NCBI GenBank assembly: GCA_010014835.2
Contig: JAAAKB020000021.1
Coordinates: forward strand, 255,515-277,788
Source of the DNA: Apostichopus leukothele
Lineage: Eukaryota > Echinodermata > Holothuroidea > Aspidochirotida > Stichopodidae
Direction: 5' to 3'
DNA length: 22,274 bases
Made by a program: the position numbers and the translations under genes. Positions 1 to 10,023 of the stretch are shown here, in pieces. The notes beneath the pieces are model-generated. The model ran no database searches. It was not told where the DNA came from and saw nothing but the letters and a program-made list of their open reading frames with translations. Position 1 is the stretch's first letter, and every line of letters begins with the position of its first letter.

Positions 1-80
1 GATTAATGTATGTCGTCCAGTTACAGAGTTGTTGACAATTGACAATTCATAATCATGGACGTTAAATATGAATGTAACAG

Positions 81-96
81 ACTGACTTCGGTCAGT
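81..96. other. Short perfect hairpin with TTCG loop
   Basis: ACTGAC-TTCG-GTCAGT is a six-base-pair stem closed by C-G around a UUCG tetraloop, a very stable RNA hairpin. It lies in an MRPL3 intron. Sixteen bases can arise by chance and no function is claimed. Confidence 0.4.
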
Positions 97-181
97 TTGG
101 GGCTTTGATAAGCCAATGAGGCTTCTTCGCGAGTTCCTGCCTGCAGGAGGATCTAATATATATACATATGATGAAACTTAC

Positions 182-293
182 TCCTCCTCCGCCTGTAGCA
201 CCCATCCTTCGGTGGGTCTTTGTTTGACCATGAGAGGCAGGTTGTCCCTTCATACCCCATCGCTTCATGACACCTTGGAAACCTTTACCTATC
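182..293 (-). CDS. MRPL3: MRPL3 exon c, conserved uL3 core
   Basis: This 112-nt exon encodes (T)[37 protein letters not shown]. The acceptor is TTTATCCATTTCAG and the donor GGAGGA|GTAAGT leaves in phase 0. This is the most conserved block of uL3, close to the peptidyl-transferase centre, and by itself is diagnostic for the mitochondrial/bacterial type of L3 rather than cytosolic RPL3. The next exon (RVWPG-type) would lie left of position 1; nothing like it is present in 1-175. Confidence 0.93.
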
Positions 294-1243
294 CTGAAAT
301 GGATAAAGAGAGCAAAACGTATTAAATTATACACAGTACCCTCACTTGTTGATAAGGCCACACTGGATAAAGAGCAACAGAACACAAGTTGCTCAACATT
401 TCAGTTTTAATAATAGAACTGTGACGTTGAGGTCCACATGTCATGATTTCTTGGTCTCCTGACCAACATAAGGCAGCACAGCTATCATTTATGTCTGTGA
501 GTTCTCAATTATTTTAGGCTTTGGACTTGTAAGAGATATGTAGTCCGAGTAACACATGAACGATGAGTCATTTCAGAAAGTACAATTTAATATCAGCCTT
601 CCCTTAGGAATATTCCTTTTATGATTCATTAACAATGCTTCCATATTACAAATGTCAGGTAGAGAAGAGTGTACACTTTGCAGTGTAATGTATAAAGTCT
701 ATTAAATGGGAATTAAAAGTATGAGATGAGCTATACTAACGTTTTGCCACAGCAGTCCACAAACATTCCTGGTCTGAAATGTGTTGCATAAAGTGGAGTA
801 CCTGTAGCAAAGCAGAACAGATAGAAATTTAGTCTGCGATTGAGCATAATAAAACAACCATGCTAGTCCTCTTTCATCTTCCATAAAATAAAAGGAGAAG
901 GCAAACATATTGACCTCATATTGACCTCCCCTTTCAGTCTTCTCCCACCACACTTACTTCACTCCCTCCCTCCTTTTCCAAGTCTAATGTCTTCTTTCGG
1001 TTTTGTATTCACAGCACTTGTCAGGTCAGGTTGACAATTATGTTCATCCAAATCCCATGTCACAATATTAATCAATACAATAAAAGCTGCAGAAATGAAA
1101 GTATATGAGTAAGTGTGGGCCAGAACTATCAAAAATCAAATACCTGGTTGAATGGCAGAGTTGTCTGTGACGTAGAAGAGGACAGTCCTCTGTTTCAGGG
1201 GTACGCAGGCATCATGAAACTTGTGAGTAACACCTTTGTCCAT
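182..1243 (-). CDS. MRPL3: MRPL3, mitochondrial large-subunit ribosomal protein uL3m, partial (three internal exons)
   Basis: Splicing 1243-1144, 801-741 and 293-182 on the minus strand gives 91 codons in one frame. In order they read a beta-barrel segment ([14 protein letters not shown]), then [20 protein letters not shown], then [16 protein letters not shown] and [13 protein letters not shown]. The family is known for the [12 protein letters not shown] and [10 protein letters not shown] stretches, the uL3 loop that reaches toward the peptidyl-transferase centre, and human MRPL3 has near-identical words. Intron phases agree: phase 1 at the Gly of QPG|TP and phase 2 at the Thr of GKT. Every junction has AG/GT with a pyrimidine-rich acceptor tract. 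The protein would act in the mitochondrial matrix as part of the 39S subunit. The C-terminal exons (expected RVWPG.KMPGKMG) lie beyond the left edge. The N-terminal exons (expected LGMMPLWTK-like) were not securely found. Clean splice sites and open frames argue for a live gene rather than a pseudogene. Confidence 0.9.
741..801 (-). CDS. MRPL3: MRPL3 exon b
   Basis: This 61-nt exon runs from acceptor CTGCTTTGCTACAG to donor GGCAAAAC|GTTAGT. It enters in phase 1 and leaves in phase 2. It encodes (G)[19 protein letters not shown](T), matching human [21 protein letters not shown]. The Cys pair in VDCCGKT replaces VDVTAKT in human and is unusual, but it lies in a variable position. The exon is far too short to be recognised from an open reading frame alone; the match to the neighbouring exons identifies it. 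Confidence 0.9.
1144..1243 (-). CDS. MRPL3: MRPL3 exon a (first of the three seen)
   Basis: This is 100 nt, 33 codons plus one base. The acceptor is an excellent minus-strand tract ending CCCTTTTTCAG and the donor is CAACCAG|GTATTT. The product [20 protein letters not shown] followed by [14 protein letters not shown] aligns with the human ...[21 protein letters not shown] region. The exon begins in phase 0 exactly at an ATG. That Met is probably internal, because uL3 proteins have about 100 or more residues before this point. Confidence 0.88.
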
Positions 1244-1348
1244 CTGAAAAAGGGAAAAAAAAGTAGAAGAATGAAACACATTGTTTAACAAAGGATTCAA
1301 AACTATTGGAGAATCGTGATTCCTAGCTGTACAAGTGATCATCTAGTT

Positions 1349-1725
1349 CAGGGGTGAGCAACCTACTGGCTGGCCACATGCGGCCCGCCAGTGATTTTTT
1401 TGAGGCCTGTGAGATGTCTCAAGAAAAAGAAAAAAAATCAATCTATTTTACATCATCACAAATCATCATCAAAAACGAGCTAGCTGCTAAGAATTTATCG
1501 GCACTAATGATGCTGTCATGTAGGCCTGGTATCCCCATTAATTATCAACTGTACTGTATTGACATTATGTTTTTGTGAATACAGATTAAGTACACACACC
1601 TATTGCTTGAAAGTCCTCGGAATCAAAGGTTTGAAATCAACAGCAGGTCATTGGTTAGGTGCGGCCCAGTCAATTTTTCATCACTTATATCTAGCCCATT
1701 CATTCAAAAAGGTTGCCCACCCCTG
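1349..1725. mobile_element. Non-autonomous hAT-type MITE
   Basis: The element starts CAGGGGTGAGCAACCT and ends AGGTTGCCCACCCCTG, terminal inverted repeats of about 16 bp with one mismatch. CAGGGGTG(G)GCAACC termini and internal GCGGCCC words near both ends are typical of hAT-family MITEs in animals. Its length of 377 bp leaves no room for a transposase, and no hAT-like peptide is encoded. hAT insertions duplicate 8 bp, but the flanks ATCTAGTT and TTTTAAAT match poorly, so the copy is probably old. It lies just upstream of MRPL3 exon a, presumably in an intron. Confidence 0.75.
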
Positions 1726-4700
1726 TTTTAAATGAACCAGATTCATGGTCATGGTATCATCTTTACTTTTCCTTTGTAACAGAATCTGCCATTACCTAAG
1801 TAAAGATGATGACTTCAGGTTGAATTTTAGTTTTGGTATGTCATTGTCCAAAAAAAATCAAACCAATGACAATTGTACATCACCACTATAACTTGCATAG
1901 TAGAGGGCTTCAATGGGTTCTATCCTATGAAGAAACATGATGATTGTCCAAGGGAAAATTTGGAGTGCTAGGAATGTTTGTATATCCAGTAGCTATTCTG
2001 GTTTTCAAGATGTTCACCTCCGTATGCTAAATCTCTGGGATGCGCCTTTTATTGATGATTATAACCTTGGCTTCTCTGTGCAGGCTACAATCTCATGTGA
2101 TGATACACTGTTTTGTTAATTATTAAACGTCAACCAAAATATGTTCTTTTAACTTCACATTAACAACTGAGCACACCTGAATGACATTCGAACACCATTT
2201 GTCTTTGACAAAATTTGAAATGCATTGTTTTAAAACATGCCATAAAGTCTGGTGTTTCCATTGACTTTAGTTTTGCATCTGAGGAACTGGCCTAATATTA
2301 GACTTAATAGACCAGTCACTTTTATTGATGAAGGTACAGTAGCTGTGGATCATTTCTCAAACATTACACATGCTATAGAAACACAACCAGGACAGGTAGA
2401 AGAAGTGTTATTAACAATGTACAAAAAAAATCAAAAATTAATTTTGTGCCTTAGTCATCCATTTAATTAATTATTCAAAGCTAATTGGTTGAGATATTTC
2501 GAGGCTTGTCATAATAAATTTTTTCATGGTTGTGATACTTTGGTAACATTTTGTGGTGTTATACAGATGGCTGTGAAGTATAGCTTAGCCAGTCTAAACT
2601 TAGCGGTCCCATGGGCTTTGAAGCCTATACAGTACCACCACAAGAGCAATCAGAATTGTAAAATGGGTTTGTTTTACAGCCAGTATTGCTGTCCTAGTAC
2701 AAGTTGCAGTCATATTGCAACCAGTGAGTGCTCTCCAAAACAACTGTGTCTAACCTTTACCCAGCAATTCTAAGCTGCTAGTTTATGTAACCACATCCAT
2801 TATTATGTACTGAGGATGTCTGTGATAACTATTCCCCCAATCCATGATTTTAAGAATTGATAGTAACTTCCTCTGACATATATAACTGAAGGTCAGGTCT
2901 AGCATTAGCAATAAATTTACATAACACCGAACAAAAGAAGTACAAAACAGACTCAGGTCCTTAATAGGTCACCCAAAAATGCATTTCAATCATACCCACA
3001 AAAACATTACCCAATGCTATTGCTTTGATGCAAAATGTAGGCCCTACCAGGCTACTCTGCACATTGAGCTATCTCTGTGTGTTTATCAAGAGATTTACGG
3101 CTCTCTCTCTATCCCATTACCCTTGACCTATGTTATTATGCTTCTCTCTGCATGTCCCTAATTGCAAAAATGAAATTTGTCACAAACAAAAGCTGCAGCA
3201 GCTGCAAAATCCACTGCAGTAAAGGATGCATCAACATCAAACTATAAAAGTTATCTCCATAGTCCAGCAGTGCCATTTCCCCCTCCCACCTCCTCCCCCT
3301 TCATTTGTTAAGTGACAGAGCCTGGCTACAATATATGCTACAGTACCCCCAGCTTCCTACCTTTCTACACAGTGCCTTTTATTCAGCATCAATCAAGTGA
3401 GCTTTCTGATGAAGGGAGGATGTGGGCACAGACGAGGGAATTAAGTTATTCCAAACAACTCTGAGAGGGAATACCCCTTGAAATGTCAAAAGTATGGGGG
3501 TGTCCCCATTTTCATTTATTCACCCCCTCCCCTCTCACCCCTTCTTTTCAAGAAGATTAATAAATGTCATAAAATTGTTTACTGTATTAAATAGAGTTAT
3601 GGAGACTTTGGGTACAAATGTAGTGGGAATACCCTCGCTAGAATTATTTGAAGGGAATTCCCCCTCCTCTTTGGAACAAGTAACACTGACAACAACTGAG
3701 TGGTTTAGCTTTGTATAAAAAAATATGCTTGAACTAGAGTGAGGCTCTCCTAGCAATTATTTGCCATGCAAAGGACAACGGGAAAAGCAAACAATCTACT
3801 GGCTAATTTTTTTCCAGTGGACTGTTTTATTTTGTATAGTTGATAAAATCATAGGCTCAGAATTAATTGTATGTTTGTTCAAATAACTGAAGTTTTTGTA
3901 ACAAAAGTTTTCATGTTTGAGGCTGACCCCCCACGCATGTACATTTCATAATGGTGGTAGTCTTGGTCAAGACTTTCGTTCTATAAATATGGACGAATTA
4001 TAACACTAACTGAGGGCGCCCTTCCACAAATCTGCCTGTCAGGGGAATCGGCCTTAAAACGAACGTCTTGGACATTTCCTCAACGATAGGAATTCCCGTA
4101 TGTAAATTTCGTCAGCCTGACATAAATATTCAGTATCTACCAAGACTGGCTTTGACAGATTATCGAGAGAGGATGCGAGGGCGCACTCATATTAATTGTA
4201 ACAGGCAAAGTAACAGCAGGATGCCAGGGTCTTGAACAAGACTACAATGGGAGTGGTGGATCAACAGTTGAACAAGAAAGTATAACACAAGCGCAAAACG
4301 GTCAAGATGATTGGCTATAGATACATATCAGCTTGTGATAGTCTTACAGTCTACAAGTCTTTTACGATTCTGTGTTTGTGGGAAGTGTCCAGGGTAAGTA
4401 ACCAGTCGATCTCGGGTCTTGAGATCAACAAAGCATTCACACTTGGAATCTTGATCACCCTTGCAGGGGTCAGGAACACGGTAAAGCCAATTAAAGTGGA
4501 TATATATGTCGATGCTAGCTGCTCCCCTTAGAAGTAAAGCCAAATTATTGGACTTCACCATAAGCAATGTTAACTTTTGCTTTCTTGCAGGAGCTCGGAG
4601 TCAAGTTTGTTAACACTCCGTTTCAATCACACTACGTATATTTTAATAAGGTTTGGTTTCTACAACTTACTGTAGTTGACCGACATTTGTACCGGCCATG

Positions 4701-5028
4701 ATTAGACACATTAAAATTGCGGAACTGCCCCTGAAATGCAAATTATTGTAATTCAAGTGGCTTAGATGTAGTGATGTCCGCAACATTTTATACCCACAGG
4801 GACTGAGCCGTGACCACCAGACCCCACCCCATCAGAATATATGACAACCAAAGTGGACCACGGGCTCGGTGTCACAACAAAATGTAACTTAATTGATCTC
4901 CGTATAGCTCTGAAAACTGTAAATATACTGAAGTACACTGGAAAAAATCCAGCAAGCAATAAAAAAAAATGATGCCACCCATAGTTTGCTGACCCTCGAT
5001 GCAGTCGCATATATGTAAAACAGCAAGG
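1726..5028. other. Gene-poor stretch, presumably MRPL3 intron or intergenic
   Basis: There is no secure gene in this 3.3 kb. It is AT-rich with scattered CT-rich runs (3280-3300, 3520-3550). Two places look more coding-like than the rest: 2269-2393 on the plus strand and 4328-4567, where several frames are open. Both are described as findings. No tRNA, rRNA or simple repeat of note was seen. Confidence 0.5.
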
Positions 5029-5104
5029 TTACCAGTTCATTCTAGGCACGGTAGAACGAGAGTGCTAAGGTTGTGGGGAGACAGGAAAGCGAGGAGCAAA
5101 GTAA
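5029..5104 (+). repeat. Dispersed repeat, copy 1
   Basis: The block TTACCAG.TCA.TCTAG.CAC followed by GAGAGTGC, GTTGTGGGG.GACAGG and GCAAAGTAA recurs about 2.5 kb to the right in the same orientation (7532-7612), at roughly three-quarters identity with small gaps. The similarity stops at both edges of the block. Its origin is unknown; it may be the end of an old mobile element. Confidence 0.55.
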
Positions 5105-5839
5105 GTACATGAATTAAAAACCTTTCGATGTTGCTCCACTATCTGAAATAAAACTTGACTTAGAAACAAGAGCCCTAATAATGCCAGTTAATGACCTAGA
5201 TATATATGGGAATTATTTTGGATACTAGTATAGACAAATTTGTAACGAAATTGACACTAAACGTTGCTTTCAGAAGTTAATTTTCTAAACACGCCCTAAC
5301 AAGCATTATTTTCTCACTCCCCTTTCCCACCCCTCTCTCTGCCCACTCATCACCTCCCACATTCTCCGTCCAAAATTATGACAGATATTAAACATGGCTT
5401 GAAATATCCCCTGTGCGAATTACAAATGCAATTGATCCCTAGATCTGAAGATAAACTGGAATATCGTTGTCGTTATTTAATGTCTACAGAAAATGCCAGA
5501 TGTCGTTAGTTCAACTGCATGTACAGTAGCTTTAACCATGGAGGTAAAAACAGAGCTTTAACTTAGAGCTACAGTCATTCTAGAGACAAATCAAGGTCTT
5601 ATATCTATATATATAGTCACACACACAGACGTGAGCAGGTGGGGCAAAAGATTGCACACAGTGGGAAAGAATTGGGTTAAACGTCGTCATAATCCACGCT
5701 TCCAACCATCCTCCGCGAGGTCTGTGACATTTACCTTAGAGAAGAGTTTTTGCTTTCAAGATAGATAGTCTAAATGTTCAACTGCCGCACAGACGACCAG
5801 TCCGTTTCTATTTGCAACCAAACCCGGGGTCGCAACACG

Positions 5840-6024
5840 GTAACGCGTATTTGTTACGCTAGGTTACGAAACATTTGTGTGGGCTGACAGAGATGAGGAG
5901 AGAAACATATATTGGTTATGAGACTTGATTATGTAACGCGTCTTTGTACGTTAGGTTACGAAAGATTTGTGTGGGCTGACAGATACGAGGAGAGAGACAT
6001 ATATTGGATTTGAGTTTTGATTAT
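5840..6024. repeat. Two-copy tandem duplication, 93-bp period
   Basis: GTAACGCGT starts at 5840 and again at 5933. The units share AGGTTACGAAA, ATTTGTGTGGGCTGACAGA, GAGGAGAGA, ACATATATTGG and TTGATTATGTA, differing by scattered substitutions and short gaps. A local tandem duplication of moderate age is the simplest reading. No reading frame runs through both copies. Confidence 0.75.
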
Positions 6025-6449
6025 GTATTGATAAATTGAGGACTTAATTTGTAACATACACCAATGTGTAATGCCTGTCAGACATAGATTGTGGTTAGAG
6101 TTCGTGACAGCATGAACCAGCCAAATGTATTAAGGATGCACTGGGTCCAAATTTATACTTGGATCTGGTCAGAAACAGCTTTAGCCTGGTTTCACAAAAT
6201 CTGGCCAAATAAGTTGTGAAAATATGCTCAGAATGTATCAATTTAAAGAAGGAAAATTTACTTTCACATTCCTTGGTAAAAAGTTTATACTTGTTGGTAC
6301 AAGAAACTCAATGACCCACAAATTTAAGTTATTACCAACATTTTCTTAAAGAGATAATTCTGGGCAGAAACGCTTGGTCCTACAGTTCATAATATTTATA
6401 CAGCAATTGCATAGACAGTAGATTCAGTAATGATACCATTCCCATGTTA

Positions 6450-6935
6450 CTTACCGAAATCCCAGATCTGGGCCAGATATAAGAATCCAGATCTGGGCCA
6501 GATCTGCTCCAGATCTGAAATTTTTATCTGGCCAGATAAAAAATTGGGCAGATGTAGCTTGATATAAAATGAAGTTTTGTATGGCCCATAAAAATTTTTA
6601 TCCGGTTAAATTTTATGACTCCATATCTACCTAGGGCAGATAAATCTTAACCTGTATATCTGGAATAACTGTATATCAAGTTATACATGGCTTTATATGG
6701 CCAGATGAAGCTTAATCTGTATATCTGGAATAACTGTATATCAAGTTATATCTGGCTTTATATGGCCAGATGAAACTTAATCTGCATATCTGGATTGACT
6801 ACTTATATAAAGTTCTATCTGGCTTTAAATGGACTCAACTTACTCTGCATATCTGGATAGCCTTTATATGGCCATATGATGGCTTTATATGGCCAGATTA
6901 AACCAGATATAAGCTAGATCTGGGATTTCGGTAAG
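6450..6935. mobile_element. 486-bp terminal-inverted-repeat element (MITE) with internal minisatellite
   Basis: The first 20 bp (6450-6469, CTTACCGAAATCCCAGATCT) and the last 20 bp (6916-6935) are perfect inverted repeats. The interior is built from variants of TATCTGGCCAGATA, including a perfect 22-bp palindrome at 6521-6542. A ~65-bp tandem repeat has unit starts at 6646, 6711, 6776 and 6839. It encodes no protein. The flanks CCCATGTTA and GGATTAGTA show no clear target duplication, so the superfamily is not assigned. Identical termini suggest a fairly young copy or gene conversion between ends. Confidence 0.75.
6646..6903. repeat. ~65-bp tandem repeat inside the 486-bp element
   Basis: Successive units begin CTTAA(C/T)CTG.ATATCTGGA at 6646, 6711, 6776 and 6839 (periods 65, 65 and 63) and include TATCTGGCTTTATATGGCCAGAT. 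The two leftmost complete units are nearly identical and the right-hand ones are more diverged. It is wholly contained in the element at 6450-6935. Confidence 0.75.
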
Positions 6936-7531
6936 GGATTAGTAGTACCTAGATGTGAAAGCCACACCTCCCCAAATTGATGCAGAAATGAGTAAGGAAT
7001 ATGATCAGTTGCGTAATTTGCATTCCACATAATTGTGCTTCATGTATTGACTGAACAATTTAAACAACAATCTCCTCATTTGAAGATGCAGAAAGTTGTC
7101 TGGATGGTATGTACAGTATCCTGTATGTACAGATTACACATTTCACCTGTCAGTGGGACCCCTCACATTCCATGGTCTGGAGGTTACATCATCATTCCTA
7201 TGTTATTTCAGTAGGTGGTTGTGTTTATCGAAGAACCAGCTCTCGTCCCTACTGAAAAAAAAGGCTTCAACGGTGACAACATAGTTTGTTGCACTCGGGT
7301 TACAAGAGCTCAACAGACATCAACACATCTTTTTAATCAAACTACCAACATGTTCAAACAGTAATAAAAAATGTTGAAATTCAATGAATTTGCCATTAAA
7401 AAGGCAAATTTAAAAGTACTTTGAAAAGAATCCAGATCATGAAATGCTGCAGATCCATTTAAAAGGCGAAAAAAATTAAAATTACCGGAGGTGAACAGAC
7501 CCCTGCTCTGTAGGGAGGTCAATGTCAAATG

Positions 7532-7612
7532 TTACCAGGTCACTCTAGACACAGTATCTGAATGAGAGTGCAGTTGTTGTGGGGGGACAGGTAAGTGGAG
7601 AAGCAAAGTAAA
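7532..7612 (+). repeat. Dispersed repeat, copy 2
   Basis: This is the partner of the copy at 5029-5104, in the same orientation. It shares TTACCAG, CTCTAG.CAC, GAGAGTGC, GTTGTGGGG and AGCAAAGTAA in the same order. No coding function is evident. Confidence 0.55.
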
Positions 7613-9228
7613 TTTGATAAAGCTACTTCGCTCATGGCCTCCTTCAGTATGGGGGTCACACATCTGGAGTCTATGCATGCTAAGTTCTTCAATACTGCCC
7701 TCATTTCCTTTCGGGGAAACATTTCATACTGTAGTTTCGATAATACTTACTTTACTAATTTTGAGTAAAACTAGTACCATTTCTGGCCAAACTCAAAAAG
7801 CTGCATTTCTCGAAGGCTTGCTTCATTAGGGCAAACTGTGTATGTGCGTGTGTGTGTGCATTTTTTTGTGTCCCCTACTCAACTTCAAGTCCCGTGACCC
7901 TTTCATCTATAATTTGAAACAAAAGTTAATGAACTTCTAGAACCTTCCATACAATGATCTACAAAGATTGCTAGCCTAAATGGAATGCTCACCATTGAAA
8001 AACCTACCGGAACTCAAATAGATTTGATCTCGTGCAAGTTTATAAAGGGATCATTTATCTACTGAGCTACAGTTTTATGAATGGGTGACATTCCATTACA
8101 CAGCTGACAAAATAGCCATGGCTCCACGATTTCACACTTGGTACTCTGTTATGAAAGTTGTTCCTTACAGTCTTTGACATGTCGTACAGGGCGTAGTACT
8201 GTACTTGGGTTTGTCTGTGTTGGACAATGATGTCACGTCCTTAATTTGTTAGATGAGTCAGCGAGTTAACAGCTACTTCACACCTTTCAGGGCTTTGCCA
8301 ATTTTTCATCATGTGAACCGTTAAAGAAGTTAAGCACGCCCAAGCATCATCCTTACATCATATATATATATATACCCTATATGTGAAGAGATATTTGTGA
8401 TAGAAGTGAATTCTCCACACAATTAAGATATTCCTTTTCAGGGGGATATTTTCAGTTTTTAATACTCTTTTCACACACAAAAGTTGAAGACTTGAACAAG
8501 TATGTCTCAATGTGTCATCATCAAGCTGCAATTACTTGAGTTCTCTCACAGGTTTTCTTTAAAGATTTCTTGCCATGTATTTATGTATGTACTTGCTATA
8601 AATGAGATGAATTTTGCAAATTTTGACAAACATTAGAAATCCTTCGTATCTCCCTTGAAGTAAACCAACTGCTGACAGATCACCTATAAGAAGGTTGTAC
8701 AGTTATGAAAAATATATATATGTTTCATATGTTTCACCTTAAGAACTTGAGCTACAGTACAGTACCGGACATAATGACATTGCAAGTTTATAAATTTTTC
8801 CATATGAATCACAAATATTGTTACATGCTTCTGCAGATACTACAGTATATACGTATGTAAGTTGCATATTGTAGTATTACTTGGTTTTCGTTACTTAGCA
8901 GTTACAATGGTCATACTCCTTATTACTTTATTTTATTAGTTTTTATTTATTCCATTTGGCAATAAATTATTTAACTTTCCTCCATCTTACTCTACAAATT
9001 ACTGCATGAATTGCTGTTCATTACACTGAACATTTTTCCGAAAACAGCTTCGATTGATTTACTTTCTGAAGGATAAATCACGATTAAATCTAGAGGAAAA
9101 ACATTTATCTTTTACTTCAGCACCACATTGATTTTTTCTAAACCACAGCAGGTTAACTTAAGTGTCAGATCCATTTCCAACATTTGAAACTCGCTCTTTC
9201 TCATATTTTCCAAAATGAAAACCTTCAC
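7613..9228. other. Gene-poor stretch
   Basis: I see no supported gene. There is an (AT)n run near 8360-8375, a TG-rich run near 7845-7860, and several TACAGTA/TACTGTA words. The stretch becomes less AT-rich beyond 9200, approaching the promoter-like ETS sites at 9438-9462. Confidence 0.5.
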
Positions 9229-9276
9229 CTGTTTGCAAAACCACCTGCAAAACGGAAATGCAAGGTGTAACCTCAT
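9229..9276 (-). CDS. Candidate first coding exon with a presequence-like N-terminus (possibly MRPL3)
   Basis: On the minus strand, ATG at 9276 reads MRLHLAFPFCRWFCKQ and then meets a strong donor CAG|GTGAAG. The peptide is hydrophobic with Arg and Lys but no acidic residues, as in mitochondrial presequences. It lies about 160-190 bp downstream, in minus-strand sense, of a pair of ETS-type CCGGAAG sites common in promoters of nuclear genes for mitochondrial proteins. MRPL3 lies on the same strand and lacks its 5' end, so the exon could belong to it; this is inference. An upstream frame (MASWTKRQKGR) ends in a TGA overlapping this ATG. Other frames here are also open, so the call is weak. Confidence 0.2.
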
Positions 9277-9437
9277 CTTCCCTTCTGACGCTTTGTCCAG
9301 CTGGCCATTTTGCCACTTTTTGCACAAGCCAAAATTAGCTTCATATTGTAGCGCTGAAGATGAAAAAAAAATAAGTGGGCGTCGACAATACACAGCTCAA
9401 TCAATAATGCATAGCAGAAAGCGTTTGCACTTTCCAT

Positions 9438-9462
9438 ACCGGAAGCTTTCGACGCCGGAAGT
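9438..9462. promoter_or_regulatory. Paired ETS-type sites, candidate promoter
   Basis: ACCGGAAGC (9438-9446) and GCCGGAAGT (9454-9462) repeat the ETS/GABP core CCGGAAG with 16-bp spacing in an otherwise AT-rich region. Tandem sites of this type are typical of TATA-less housekeeping promoters. The direction of transcription is not decided by the sequence. A minus-strand exon candidate lies at 9276-9229, and on the plus side ATGGATGCTTACACAG|GTAGAG (9500-9515) could be a tiny first exon. Confidence 0.35.
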
Positions 9463-9516
9463 TGAGAGTATTGTAAACTTTAATAGCTGACTGGACCAAA
9501 TGGATGCTTACACAGG

Positions 9517-10023
9517 TAGAGTACTAATACACTACATTCTTGTTGTACATATCACATGTTAAGTGTGTTATATTGAGATCTAATAGGGCTTCGTTCAAAC
9601 AATTGAGCAAATTAAATCACATATCACTCAGCTAACTTTAATATGCAAGGTAAAGTATTAAAAAAAAAATGAAAGCTACATTGTTATCGGATCAGGAAAT
9701 GATCGTGAAAATTGTTGGGTTTCGGATGTTCTGTACTTTACATCATGAGTTTAATAAGTTGGTGGGAAGGCTTTTGTATTATGAGGACTGTCGAAAGAGT
9801 TGTAAATTTAGAATAATTTAGATTTTCTTTAAATTAAACACTGACCAGATAGGAACTTTACAAAATGTGGTTCTTGATGCACGAGCAAAGGTTTCCATGG
9901 TAGGTCTGTAGATTTAGTACAAGCAGTGCTCATAGCTAGGACCAAGTACTTGAGAAGAACAGGGGTATGAGGAGGGGAGGGGGGGATCATGAGAAATGGG
10001 AGAGATGAAAGAGGGCATTAGAA
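9517..10023. other. AT-rich stretch before the assembly gap
   Basis: No gene or recognisable repeat was seen. A G-rich run (GGAGGGGAGGGGGGGATC, around 9970-9986) lies just before the gap and may be why assembly broke here. Confidence 0.4.

Noticed and set aside
1333-1348. Minus-strand DDHLYS-stop as the PPT1 C-terminal DHLQ region
   Set aside because: Only four residues match and the surrounding sequence is a MITE and the MRPL3 exon flank.
7134-7255. Minus-strand reading (DESWFFDKHNHLL ... RPWNVRGPTDR) as an N-terminal MRPL3 exon
   Set aside because: The resemblance to the MRPL3 WWDEH...PW region is loose, the frame is interrupted by a stop, and the splice phase does not fit the other candidate exon.
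8360-8375. (AT)n run as a TATA box
   Set aside because: A simple repeat with no transcription start or gene downstream.
9112-9490. Overlapping long open frames on both strands
   Set aside because: Several frames are open at once and none shows a domain, so most are chance. Only the small 9229-9276 exon candidate is kept, at low confidence.
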